DNA from: Cellulophaga algicola DSM 14237
Lineage (GTDB): Bacteria; Bacteroidota; Bacteroidia; Flavobacteriales; Flavobacteriaceae
Reading direction: 5' to 3'
Length of the DNA: 64,000 nucleotides
NCBI RefSeq assembly: GCF_000186265.1
Contig: NC_014934.1
Location: 4,464,001-4,528,000 of the forward strand
Shown: one piece after another, positions 35,186 to 44,362 of the stretch
Layout of the letters: each line of letters starts with the position of its first letter
How positions within the stretch are numbered: the first letter of the stretch is position 1
The notes under the pieces: model-generated
The model's database searches: none
What the model saw: only the letters and a program-made list of their open reading frames with translations
What the model was told of the DNA's origin: nothing
Position numbers and translations under genes: made by a program

Positions 35186-37734
35186 ATTTCTGGTATTTTA
35201 GTGCTTACAAAACCAAATGTAGTTTCCGTATGGTTAAAATATTGGCTAATAAACAAGCTTGAAGCTTCCCCTAGTAATTGTTCTAATTTTTCCATTAGTA
35301 AGATCAAATCTTTTCTAGAACCTGACTTTTTCTTTCCTTTTTTTAAGAGGTTGGGTTCACATAAACGAACTAATGTAGTTGCTTCTAATAATTTCTTTTG
35401 TATTAAACTCAACTGTACTCCTGACGTTTTTGGCATGCGATTTACACGCTTTTCAAGTTGTGTAATTTGGTATACAACTGATCTAGGATTCAATTCATTT
35501 AACATTAATAGTGTTAAGGTATTCGTAAATTCAATAGTAGATCTATACATATAACGATAGGTAATTAAACTTTCGTTATTTATTAAAACACACTCTAAGA
35601 GCGACTTTTCTGTTTCGCTATCCAATGCTTTAGAAAGTATATTTTTTAGAAAAGTACAGGTCATATAAGAAGATTCTAAATCACTACCTATACACTGTAA
35701 ATTCCAAGAAACATCTCTTGTCATCGTATCTACTCGCAAACCATGGTAGGCCATAAGTCGTACAATTAGGCCATCTAGAATATAACTAATATCATTAATT
35801 CGCGTACAGTCTTTAAGTTTGCTACTTTGCTCTGAAATATTGTCTAGTATACGCCAACTATCTAGACCTAAACGGTCACGAACAGCATAAGCATTACGTA
35901 AGAATGCTTGTAATGATTGATTTAGAGATCCTGTTTTCGTGACATCAGTAATCACCGAGATTAATTCCTTTTCTGGGTTTACAAGTGTTTCTTTTGCCTC
36001 AAAACCAGGCAATAACAAGGTGATATTAGAAAAAGATTTTAATAAAGAGCAGAGTACAACATCGTTTTCAATATTTAAATTATCCTCGGTCTCATAATAC
36101 TTTTTAATAATAACACGAGCCAATCTAACTAGAAAAATAGAACGTTCTACATACCTTCCTAACCAAAATAATTTTTCTGCTGTACTACTAGGCAGTACAT
36201 TCTCGGTTTGTAAACTTGTATTTTGTACGCTTTCTAATTTTGTGTTTTTATCAGTACCAAGCACCCAAGTATCTTTACTGATCCCTCCCGATTGATTGGA
36301 AACAATAAAAGCACCTTCATCTGCAGAACTTCTGGTTAAACCACCAGGCATAACCTGATACGAATTATCTGTAGTATCTGCTACTACATAACTTCTAAAA
36401 ACTGCATTTCGCGAAGCCAACTTACCATCAATATATGATGGCGTAGTAGAAAAATCAACAATTTCTTGACCTACAAATAAATAAGGTCGCATATTAATCT
36501 CATTCTTTAAGCTAGCAATCTGTTGTTGGTCTAATGAGGAACCGTACACGGCACTGCTTGTATCATCACTATATATTTTTCTGATAATTAACTTTTCTAA
36601 ATTATCAAATACATATTGTTTTGCAGGTGCTTGTCCGCACCACCAAGTAGCCACTGAAGGTAAAATAAGTTCTTCTCCCAAAATATGCCTACACAATTTT
36701 GGTAAAAAAGCCATTAAGCCTGGATTTTCAAGAATACGGCTACCTAAGGGATTAATAAGCATTACTTTTTCCTGCCTCACCGCTTCCATAAGACCTACGA
36801 CTCCCAACTGAGAGCTCATTTTAAACTCTAATGGGTCACAAAAAACATCATCGACCCTGCGTACAATAACATCTACTTTTTTAAGCCCTTTAATTGTTTT
36901 TAACCAAACATACCCATCATTAACTTTAAGATCTGCACCACTTACTAGGGTAAAACCCATTAATGAGGATAGATAGGCATGCTCAAAATAAGCTTCATTC
37001 TCAGAACCTGGTGAAAGAAAAACTACTCTTGGTTCTTCTTTATTTTGCCAAGCTAAATTTGTAATTGTTCTTTTTAAGGTTTCGTAATACGTATTAATCT
37101 TTCTAATCTGATTTTCTCGAATCATTTCAGGAAATACACGGGTCATAGCTACCCTATTTTCAAAGGTATACCCTGCTCCCGAAGGCGCATCTGTACGGTC
37201 ATGCAAAACCCACATTTTGCCATTAGGACCACGGGCTAAATCTGCAGAATACTGTATTAATTGCTGCTCTCCTGGTATTTTTAACTTGTCTACCTGCCGC
37301 AAAAATCCTTTGTGATTATAGATCAGTTCAAAAGGAATATGCCCAGAACGAATAAGCGTCCTATTGCCATAAATATCTTTTAAAATATGATTTAATAAAA
37401 TGGTACGTTGCTTTAAGCCTGACTCTATAACGTTCCAATCTTCTTGACCAAAAATCATAGGTACAGCATCAAGCATCCATGGCCTATTCATCCCATTTGG
37501 ATCCCCATAAATATTGTACGTAACTCCATTTTCTTTCAATTGACGCTTTAGTTGTAGTTGGCGCTCATCCATCTCCTCTTTACCTAGCGTATTGAAACTA
37601 TCTAATATCTTTTCCCAATGAGGATGCACCGAACCATCTGGCGAAGTTATTTCATCAAAATAAGGAGAGTTACTTTTTACTCTTTTATTTAGTAAAGAAG
37701 AGATCATGTCTTCTTTATAAATTTGGTTGTCCAT
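35182..37734 (-). CDS. ATP-grasp/alpha-E fusion protein, block B
   Basis: An 850-residue fusion. Residues 1-500 are a circularly permuted ATP-grasp domain (DRTDAPSGAGYTFENR, FLSPGSENEAYFEHAYL, VRRVDDVFCDP, MPGGLTRSS..GGISKDTWVLG). Residues about 515-850 are an alpha-E domain starting AEKLFWLGRYVERSIFLVR. It corresponds to the adjacent pair of separate genes in block A. The glycine-rich loop of the block A copy (DASGGYGM) is replaced by DDTSSAVYGS and the lysine position reads IIRK, so ATP binding may differ. It overlaps its neighbours on both sides by one and four bases, a tight operon. Confidence 0.92.
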   Translation of the reverse strand: MDNQIYKEDMISSLLNKRVKSNSPYFDEITSPDGSVHPHWEKILDSFNTLGKEEMDERQLQLKRQLKENGVTYNIYGDPNGMNRPWMLDAVPMIFGQEDWNVIESGLKQRTILLNHILKDIYGNRTLIRSGHIPFELIYNHKGFLRQVDKLKIPGEQQLIQYSADLARGPNGKMWVLHDRTDAPSGAGYTFENRVAMTRVFPEMIRENQIRKINTYYETLKRTITNLAWQNKEEPRVVFLSPGSENEAYFEHAYLSSLMGFTLVSGADLKVNDGYVWLKTIKGLKKVDVIVRRVDDVFCDPLEFKMSSQLGVVGLMEAVRQEKVMLINPLGSRILENPGLMAFLPKLCRHILGEELILPSVATWWCGQAPAKQYVFDNLEKLIIRKIYSDDTSSAVYGSSLDQQQIASLKNEINMRPYLFVGQEIVDFSTTPSYIDGKLASRNAVFRSYVVADTTDNSYQVMPGGLTRSSADEGAFIVSNQSGGISKDTWVLGTDKNTKLESVQNTSLQTENVLPSSTAEKLFWLGRYVERSIFLVRLARVIIKKYYETEDNLNIENDVVLCSLLKSFSNITLLLPGFEAKETLVNPEKELISVITDVTKTGSLNQSLQAFLRNAYAVRDRLGLDSWRILDNISEQSSKLKDCTRINDISYILDGLIVRLMAYHGLRVDTMTRDVSWNLQCIGSDLESSYMTCTFLKNILSKALDSETEKSLLECVLINNESLITYRYMYRSTIEFTNTLTLLMLNELNPRSVVYQITQLEKRVNRMPKTSGVQLSLIQKKLLEATTLVRLCEPNLLKKGKKKSGSRKDLILLMEKLEQLLGEASSLFISQYFNHTETTFGFVSTKIPEI

Positions 37735-40700
37735 TATTTAATTTTCTTTTTCGCTTTATATTGCCTCAAATCCATAGTGTATGGATAATCAGGATTTACT
37801 ACTTCGCCACTAATATCATACTGCGTTGTAATTTGTATTGGCGTAATATAGCGTCCTGCAGACTGTTGTGTTGCTACGGTAGGTTCTACCAAATTAACGG
37901 TATGTCCAAAATCAAAAAATCTAGAAATACGTCGCGATTCTGCCTCATAACTATTCACTGGAAAAGTTTCATAATTGCGCCCTCCTGGGTGTGCCACGTG
38001 GTATTTGCAAGCCGCTACAGATTTTTTAGACCAGGTATCATACAAATCAATTACCAAAGGAGTATCCGCCCCTAGCGTAGGATGCAATGCAGAAGGCGGT
38101 TGCCATGCTCTGTATCGTATTCCTGCCACATATTCGCCCTGAACGCCTGTGTTCTTTAGTGGAATACGGCAGCCATTACAAATAAGTATATAACGAGAAT
38201 CTGTTAATCCGCTTACTTTTACCTGAATTCTTTCTAATGATGAATCTACAAACCGTGCTGTTCCTGTACTAGACATCTCTTCGCCAAGTACATGCCAAGG
38301 CTCAATTGCCATAGTTAATTCTATATGGATATTGTCTACTTGTAACTCTCCTAAAAATGGAAAACGGAAGGCAAAAAATGGATCAAACCAATCCAAATTC
38401 ATCTTATACCCTGCATTTTGTAAGTCTTTCATCACATCACCTAAATCATTAGAACAATAATGGGGCAATAAAAACCGGTCATGGAGTGCTGTTCCCCAAC
38501 GTACTAATTTATGTTCATAAGGTTTTTCCCAAAACCAAGCCATTAAGGAGCGTATCAATAAAAATTGTACCATACACATTTGATAATGTGGTGGCATATC
38601 AAATCCTCTAAATTCTAGAATTCCCAAACGACCTGTTGAAGAATCTGGAGAATACAATTTATCAATACAAAATTCTGCTCTATGCGTATTCCCTGTAATA
38701 TCTACCAATAAATTTCGGAAGATACGATCTACCAACCAAAACGGTACTTCGTTTTCTTTTAGGTCTTCTGGTATTTGCTGAAAAGCTAATTCTAGCTCGT
38801 ATAACATTTCATCACGCCCTTCATCTACTCGTGGCGCCTGACTCGTAGGGCCAATAAATTGTGTAGAAAACAAATAGGATAATGAAGGGTGATGCTGCCA
38901 ATACGTAATAAAACTACGCAATACATCTGGTCTGCGCAGTAAAGGACTGTCTGCTGGAGTTACACCTCCTAGCGTTACGTGGTTCCCTCCACCAGTTCCG
39001 GTATGTTTCCCGTCTAGATTAAACTTTTCTGTAGTTAAATACGTTTCCGCAGCTTTTTTATAAAGAATATCATAATTATTAAGTATTTCTTTCCAACTAC
39101 TCGCTGGGTGTATATTTACTTCAATTACACCTGGATCGGGTGTGATTTGAAATTTCTGTACGCGATTATCAGAAGGCGGATCATAACCCTCTATAAGAAT
39201 AGGCATCTGTAACTTCTCTGCCACAACCTCGATGTGATTTACCAATTGAAGGTAATGCTCAAAATGCGTAAACGGTGGTAAGAATATAAAGAGCTTTCCT
39301 GCTCTTATTTCTACCGATAAACTAGTGATGAAAATTGTAGCACTATCTGCTAGTTGCAGTTTATCTTCTTTGTTTAATGTGTTTTCTTTTATCGTAGGTA
39401 ACGGACCCTTTTTTTCAAATAAACTAGGCTCTGGCTTTACTTTCACTTCTTCATGATCGAATGCTTGAATAGATTTCAATGGCAATCGTAAGCCTAAAGG
39501 AGAGTTCCCTGGAACTAGAAAAAGATTTTTTCTGCGAAATTTCCACGCGCAGGTTTCCCAGGTACTATTTTCAAAATTCCACGCTATAGGTATAGAATAA
39601 CCAATAGGTTTATTCATACCATGTTGTAACAATTCTGATAAACGTTGGCGTTCTAAAGGAGCTTCTAAATCGAGTTTTAAAGGGTCTATATCTATAGGTA
39701 TATTACTTTCTTCCCATGCAAAATAAAACGGATCTTCATACGCAGGGTGTATACATTCTTGGTTTAATTGTAATGATTTTGCTAGAGCGTTCATAAACGT
39801 ATCCGCATCATCAACCGTAAATTTATAATCGTGAGATAGGTCTGCTAAAAGCGCATCATTATTCCAAATTGGCAAGCCATCTTTACGCCAATAACATCCT
39901 AACTTCCATCGGGGTAAAGGTTCTCCTGGATACCATTTTCCTTGACCATACAGCATTAAGGCTCCAGTACCAAACTCATCTTTTAATTTATGAAAAAGTT
40001 CATTGGATAATTTACGTTTTTGCGCACCATCTGCCGCAGAATTCCACTCTGGCGCATCTTGATTATCTGTAGCTACAAAAGTGGGCTCCCCTCCCATGGT
40101 TAGCCGCACATCTTTAGCTAACAATACCGCATCAACTTGCTCCCCTAATGCTACAATTTCATTCCATTGTTCATCGGAATAAGGTTTAGTTACTCGAGGT
40201 TTTTCTACAATACGGGTCACCGTATTTTCAAAATGAAATTCTGTTTTGGCAGCTTCTGCTAATCCTGAAATTGGGGCTGCACTATCTGGGTTTGGAGTAC
40301 AGGCTAAAGGAATATGCCCTTCCCCAGCAAACAAGCCTGAGGTTGCATCTAAACCTATCCAACCCGCTCCTGGCACATATACCTCTGCCCAAGCATGTAA
40401 ATCTGTAAAATCTTCCTCGGCTCCAGAAGGTCCTGTAAGCGATTTAACATCTGCTTTTAATTGAACCAAATACCCTGATGCAAAGCGAGATGCTAAACCT
40501 AAGTGACGCAACAATTGCACTAATACCCAAGTAAAATCACGACAAGAGCCAGATTTTAACTGCAAGGTTTCTTCACAGGATTGTACTCCTGCTTCCAACC
40601 GAATATTATAGGATAATTGATTGTATATTAACTGATTTAAGGCGACTAAAGAATCAACCATATTCATGTCTTCCGTCAAAAGTGCTTTTGCTTCCTTAAC

Positions 40701-41090
40701 CAAATTGAGCATTAAGGCCTCTTTTTCTTTAATTTCTAAATAAGGCGATAATTGTTGCAACAAACCTTCTTCATACGTAAAACCTGGTTTTGATGCATAT
40801 TCTTCAATAAAAAAATCGAAAGGATTAATCACCACCAAATCTGCAATAACCTCTACATCTACCGAAAAATGATCTACTTTATCTGGAAAAACAATTCTGG
40901 CCATATAGTTTCCAAAAGGATCTTGCTGCCAGTTGATAAAGTGATTTTTAGGATTGATATTTAAACTATATCCTTTAATCGGGGTACGAGAATGTGGTGC
41001 AGGACGTAGCCTAATTACCTGTGGCGATAATTTAATATGCTTATCATATTTGTATTCTGTGTAATGCCTTATGGCTACTTGTATTGACAT
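37734..41090 (-). CDS. Transglutaminase-DUF2126 fusion protein
   Basis: An 1118-residue protein. Residues 1-290 are a transglutaminase-like domain with an intact triad: Cys183 in KSGSCRDFTW, His232 in DLHAWAEVYVPG, Asp248 in GLDATSG. Residues about 300-1118 are the large DUF2126 region (COG4196), including VRLTMGGEPTFVA, the asparagine/histidine-rich TGGGNHVTLGG and EFRGFDMPPH. DUF2126 has been grouped with glutamine-synthetase-like amidoligases, which fits ATP-dependent amide formation; that is family knowledge, not shown here. It shares one base with the next gene. Confidence 0.92.
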   Translation of the reverse strand: MSIQVAIRHYTEYKYDKHIKLSPQVIRLRPAPHSRTPIKGYSLNINPKNHFINWQQDPFGNYMARIVFPDKVDHFSVDVEVIADLVVINPFDFFIEEYASKPGFTYEEGLLQQLSPYLEIKEKEALMLNLVKEAKALLTEDMNMVDSLVALNQLIYNQLSYNIRLEAGVQSCEETLQLKSGSCRDFTWVLVQLLRHLGLASRFASGYLVQLKADVKSLTGPSGAEEDFTDLHAWAEVYVPGAGWIGLDATSGLFAGEGHIPLACTPNPDSAAPISGLAEAAKTEFHFENTVTRIVEKPRVTKPYSDEQWNEIVALGEQVDAVLLAKDVRLTMGGEPTFVATDNQDAPEWNSAADGAQKRKLSNELFHKLKDEFGTGALMLYGQGKWYPGEPLPRWKLGCYWRKDGLPIWNNDALLADLSHDYKFTVDDADTFMNALAKSLQLNQECIHPAYEDPFYFAWEESNIPIDIDPLKLDLEAPLERQRLSELLQHGMNKPIGYSIPIAWNFENSTWETCAWKFRRKNLFLVPGNSPLGLRLPLKSIQAFDHEEVKVKPEPSLFEKKGPLPTIKENTLNKEDKLQLADSATIFITSLSVEIRAGKLFIFLPPFTHFEHYLQLVNHIEVVAEKLQMPILIEGYDPPSDNRVQKFQITPDPGVIEVNIHPASSWKEILNNYDILYKKAAETYLTTEKFNLDGKHTGTGGGNHVTLGGVTPADSPLLRRPDVLRSFITYWQHHPSLSYLFSTQFIGPTSQAPRVDEGRDEMLYELELAFQQIPEDLKENEVPFWLVDRIFRNLLVDITGNTHRAEFCIDKLYSPDSSTGRLGILEFRGFDMPPHYQMCMVQFLLIRSLMAWFWEKPYEHKLVRWGTALHDRFLLPHYCSNDLGDVMKDLQNAGYKMNLDWFDPFFAFRFPFLGELQVDNIHIELTMAIEPWHVLGEEMSSTGTARFVDSSLERIQVKVSGLTDSRYILICNGCRIPLKNTGVQGEYVAGIRYRAWQPPSALHPTLGADTPLVIDLYDTWSKKSVAACKYHVAHPGGRNYETFPVNSYEAESRRISRFFDFGHTVNLVEPTVATQQSAGRYITPIQITTQYDISGEVVNPDYPYTMDLRQYKAKKKIK

Positions 41091-41261
41091 CGACTGAGAA
41101 ATTAATGTGAAAATTATCTAAGAGCAAAATTAACTATTAGATTTTATTTATTTAGACTCGTATTCGTAATGCTTAGGCTCACCTGCAACAAAAACGTTAA
41201 TAAAGCGATTTTTTATGAAACATACTATCATTCATTTGTTTTTTATTTCTGCCTGTAAGTA

Positions 41262-42077
41262 CTAAAATTTGGTGTGAAAATTCTCCTGTTCCTCCGCTAC
41301 TTTCTCAACAGTTACCAGCTGTTTTAAAGGAACAACACCTGGACCAAATTGATTAAAAACGGCAACGTCTGCTGCATCGGTACCATAGCCTAAAGCTACA
41401 TAACCTCCTTTTTTATCAGATTGTGTTGCATCAAACGTATACCAGCATCCACCTACATATACTTCAAACCAGGCATGCATATCCATCGGTTTTAAATCAT
41501 GCAAATATCCCACAACAATACGAGCAGGAATGCTTATACTACGGCATAAGGCAATGCCTAAATGGGCTAAATCTCTACAAACCCCAGATTGTCGATAGTT
41601 AACATCTACCGCTGAAATAGGAAAATTGCTGCTACCTGGAATATAGCTGATTGTATTCCGCAGCCAAGACTCAATGGCAGCAACTTGGTTATATCCTGGT
41701 AATTCATTTGCTGTAATAGACACCGCTAAATCATTGAAACGATCAGATTCACAATATCTACTCGGTAATAAATAACGCAAAATTGCATCTGGTAAATTTT
41801 GAATTTCTACAAACGGAGCCCCAAAATGAACAGCAACTACATCTGGAACTTGTACCTCTGCCTTGGTACTAATAGAAAAAGTTCCCGAAGGAGCAATCAA
41901 TCGCTGACAAAGGTTGCCCGCAATATCTGTATGTTCAACCACCGGTATCATGGGCGAAATTTTGTATTCCTCACGTTCTACCCATTGTGCAGCATTACTT
42001 CGTGGGCGCAGCATTAATATAAACGGCGTAGGTACTTCTAACTCAAACAATAAGTAAAAACTAATTCGCAATACCAT
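41262..42077 (-). CDS. Transglutaminase-like protein, start of block B
   Basis: A 271-residue transglutaminase-like protein with triad Cys167 in QSGVCRDLAHL, His201 in DMHAWFEVYVG and Asp216 in TFDATQS. The N-terminus has the family pattern LFELEVPTPFILMLRPRS. I start at ATG 42077 because family members begin just before this strand; an in-frame ATG at 42146 would add 23 residues without family support. It is separated from the DUF2126 gene by 171 bp, more than the other gaps in block B, so a second promoter is possible. Confidence 0.86.
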   Translation of the reverse strand: MVLRISFYLLFELEVPTPFILMLRPRSNAAQWVEREEYKISPMIPVVEHTDIAGNLCQRLIAPSGTFSISTKAEVQVPDVVAVHFGAPFVEIQNLPDAILRYLLPSRYCESDRFNDLAVSITANELPGYNQVAAIESWLRNTISYIPGSSNFPISAVDVNYRQSGVCRDLAHLGIALCRSISIPARIVVGYLHDLKPMDMHAWFEVYVGGCWYTFDATQSDKKGGYVALGYGTDAADVAVFNQFGPGVVPLKQLVTVEKVAEEQENFHTKF

Positions 42078-42146
42078 AGGGAAGTGTTTTATAAAATACG
42101 TAAAAATAGGTTTGCCTATATCTACAGGATATTTTCCAATGCCCAA

Positions 42147-42482
42147 CCAATTTAAGTATTATTTAGGTAGTAAAAGAGTTCTATTTTAGTTGATTAAGTA
42201 TTATTTATGAATCTTAACTTTTAGTCCTATTAATTTCCTAATTAGATAAAAAACCAGAGGATATTATTTTGATTTAGGGTGATAAATTATAAGCATCTTA
42301 CAAAAATAGCAACACGAAGATCCCCGTAAAAGCACCCATTCCCCGTTCTACTTGTACTGTAGGAATCAGTTGTAATAACGCATAAGTTAAACGCTGATAA
42401 GGTTTTACACCGCATGGATTAATCAAAAAAAAAGATCTAAAAACAACTATAGGTTCACTATTTACGTACATCCTTAAACCCC
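42147..42482. other. Divergent intergenic region, little seen
   Basis: About 336 bp between block B and the plus-strand lipoprotein gene. It must hold two divergent promoters, but no clear TAnnTTTG element could be assigned on either strand. No gene or strong hairpin found. Confidence 0.4.
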
Positions 42483-43814
42483 ATGATTATGAATCTTATA
42501 AAACATTTAAAACTTTACTTCGGGATCCTATGCCTCAGTTGTGCATTAAACGGCTGTACCAGTGATGATGCCAAAGTTGTATTGCCTAGTGAAGCCGAAG
42601 AAGCGGTAACGCCTATTGAAGAAGGTACAGACACTCCAAATGAAAATACGGTTGCTGTTGCCACTTCCTTAGTTGCTAATGATTTAGAGCTACACCCAAT
42701 GCAAGATATTGCAAGGCCTAACTATTTAGAAACCATTGTAGACCCTTCTTTCGGAACGATCATTCGCAGAATATCCAATGCCGGAGATGGCGGGGTAATT
42801 AAACCCATGTACAGTACCATTCAGGCATGGAATGCCGATGAAACTAAAATGATTCTATACGATCAAACCAATGGTGTACACCAATTACTAGACGGGATGA
42901 GTTATGCCTTTATTCGGAATCTTGATGATGTATGGCCTGATGATGTAGAACAACTATTTTGGGATTTTAATGATGCGGATGTTTTGTATTACTTAGATGC
43001 AAATACTGATGATTTTATCAAATACAGCATTTCATCTTCAACAAAAACCATTTTGGTTAATTTAAAAGAGGTCTCAGGCTGTGACGGAACCATTACCATG
43101 GGCAGTGATGTTCAAATGATGTCTTGGGATTCTGATGTGATAGGATTTAGATGTAATAATGATAACACCTATTCATACCGTTTTTCAACGCAAGAATTAA
43201 CACGTTTTAATCTTGACGATGTGAATTATGCTGCAGTAATGCCAGCACCTAGTGGTACTTTATTTTACCACAATGTATCATCTTATGATAGCAATGGCAA
43301 TTTTGTAGCAAGACTTAACAAAAGCAAACCAGAGCATTCTTGTTTAGGTCAAATGACCGATGGCACCGATACGGACTATTCCGTAAGTTTTAATGGCGGA
43401 CCTAATGGCGGCTGCGAAGGGAATATCATAGCCTTTAATTTAAATACAGGAGAGTGCCTTCCCGTAATAGCTGAAGCTATGGGCTATGACTATCCAAAAT
43501 CAGGAACACATATTTCTGCCGTTGCCCATAAAAACCCGGGATGGATAGCTGCTTCAATGATTGGCTATGAAGAAGACGGGCAAGCACTATTAGACCAAGA
43601 ATTAGTTATTGCGCATGTAGCACCAGGTAGTGTTGATGTATATAGAATTGGACATCATAGAGCAGATGAAGACCAATTTGACTATTGGGGAGAGCCTCAT
43701 GCTGTAATTAGTCCTACAGGTACTAGAGTACTTTTTGGTTCTGATTGGAGCGGTAGTGAAGATGGTAAATCAGTTGAATCTTACGTCGTAGAACTCCCTT
43801 CTTTTAATCGATAA
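42483..43814 (+). CDS. Lipoprotein of unknown function, beta-propeller-like
   Basis: A 443-residue lipoprotein (signal ends in ALNGC). An acidic, threonine-rich linker follows to about residue 65. The rest resembles a beta-propeller sugar-lyase or WD40-like protein: repeated strand blocks such as IIRRISNAGDGG, AWNADETKMILYDQTNG, VISPTGTRVLFGSDWSG. HHRADEDQFDYWGEPHAV near the C-terminus contains a His/Asp cluster that could bind metal or substrate. Oligogalacturonide-lyase-like (PL22) is a loose comparison only. ATG 42489 is an alternative start. A terminator follows, so it is monocistronic. Confidence 0.7.
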   Translation: MIMNLIKHLKLYFGILCLSCALNGCTSDDAKVVLPSEAEEAVTPIEEGTDTPNENTVAVATSLVANDLELHPMQDIARPNYLETIVDPSFGTIIRRISNAGDGGVIKPMYSTIQAWNADETKMILYDQTNGVHQLLDGMSYAFIRNLDDVWPDDVEQLFWDFNDADVLYYLDANTDDFIKYSISSSTKTILVNLKEVSGCDGTITMGSDVQMMSWDSDVIGFRCNNDNTYSYRFSTQELTRFNLDDVNYAAVMPAPSGTLFYHNVSSYDSNGNFVARLNKSKPEHSCLGQMTDGTDTDYSVSFNGGPNGGCEGNIIAFNLNTGECLPVIAEAMGYDYPKSGTHISAVAHKNPGWIAASMIGYEEDGQALLDQELVIAHVAPGSVDVYRIGHHRADEDQFDYWGEPHAVISPTGTRVLFGSDWSGSEDGKSVESYVVELPSFNR

Positions 43815-43856
43815 AAAAAAGGTCTAGCATGTTCCTGAACTTGCTAGACCTTTTTT
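43815..43856. terminator. Bidirectional terminator
   Basis: Perfect 15-bp stem AAAAAAGGTCTAGCA/TGCTAGACCTTTTTT with a 12-base loop between the lipoprotein gene and the NO detoxification operon. Confidence 0.9.
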
Positions 43857-43909
43857 ACTTTGTACGCTTTTTCCGTTCAGAATACTAACGCACTACATTT
43901 TATAACCTC

Positions 43910-44308
43910 TTAGCGCATGCAGGTTGGCCTGTTCTTAGAAATATGTTGAAACTGACCAATAGCCATTCTTCTAGAACCTTCCTTAGCACGTTCTGCTACG
44001 GTACCCACATATAAGGTATCAATAGTTGCCGCCCACAAGTTTAACCAAGTATCAAAATGCTCTTGTGCTATACTATGTTTCATATGCGCATCTACTTTTA
44101 AATGCGCTTCACTAGGGTTGCCTTTGAAACACACATTTCCTAATAATGCAGTCTCCCAGAAATCGGTTAGTTTTTCTAAATGCGCAGGCCACAGATCTGC
44201 TGCAATATGTTCATTGAAGATAGGCCCCAACAAATCGTTTTTTCTAACTTCTGCATAAAAAGTATGCACCAATAGGGTAATCTCTGCTCTGTTTTCTATG
44301 TCTTTCAT
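43910..44308 (-). CDS. Group III truncated haemoglobin
   Basis: A 132-residue truncated globin. The N-terminal helix LVHTFYAEVRKNDLLGPIFN, the LEKLTDFWETALLG segment and the following helix with VDAHMKHSIAQEHFDTWL, which holds the proximal histidine, match group III. It should bind oxygen or NO through haem in the cytoplasm. It lies 54 bp after the NO reductase gene, last in the operon, consistent with NO detoxification. Confidence 0.88.
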   Translation of the reverse strand: MKDIENRAEITLLVHTFYAEVRKNDLLGPIFNEHIAADLWPAHLEKLTDFWETALLGNVCFKGNPSEAHLKVDAHMKHSIAQEHFDTWLNLWAATIDTLYVGTVAERAKEGSRRMAIGQFQHISKNRPTCMR

Positions 44309-44362
44309 TCTTCTGTTGATAAGAATCAGTACAACCCAAAATTGGATGGTACTGATTTTTAA

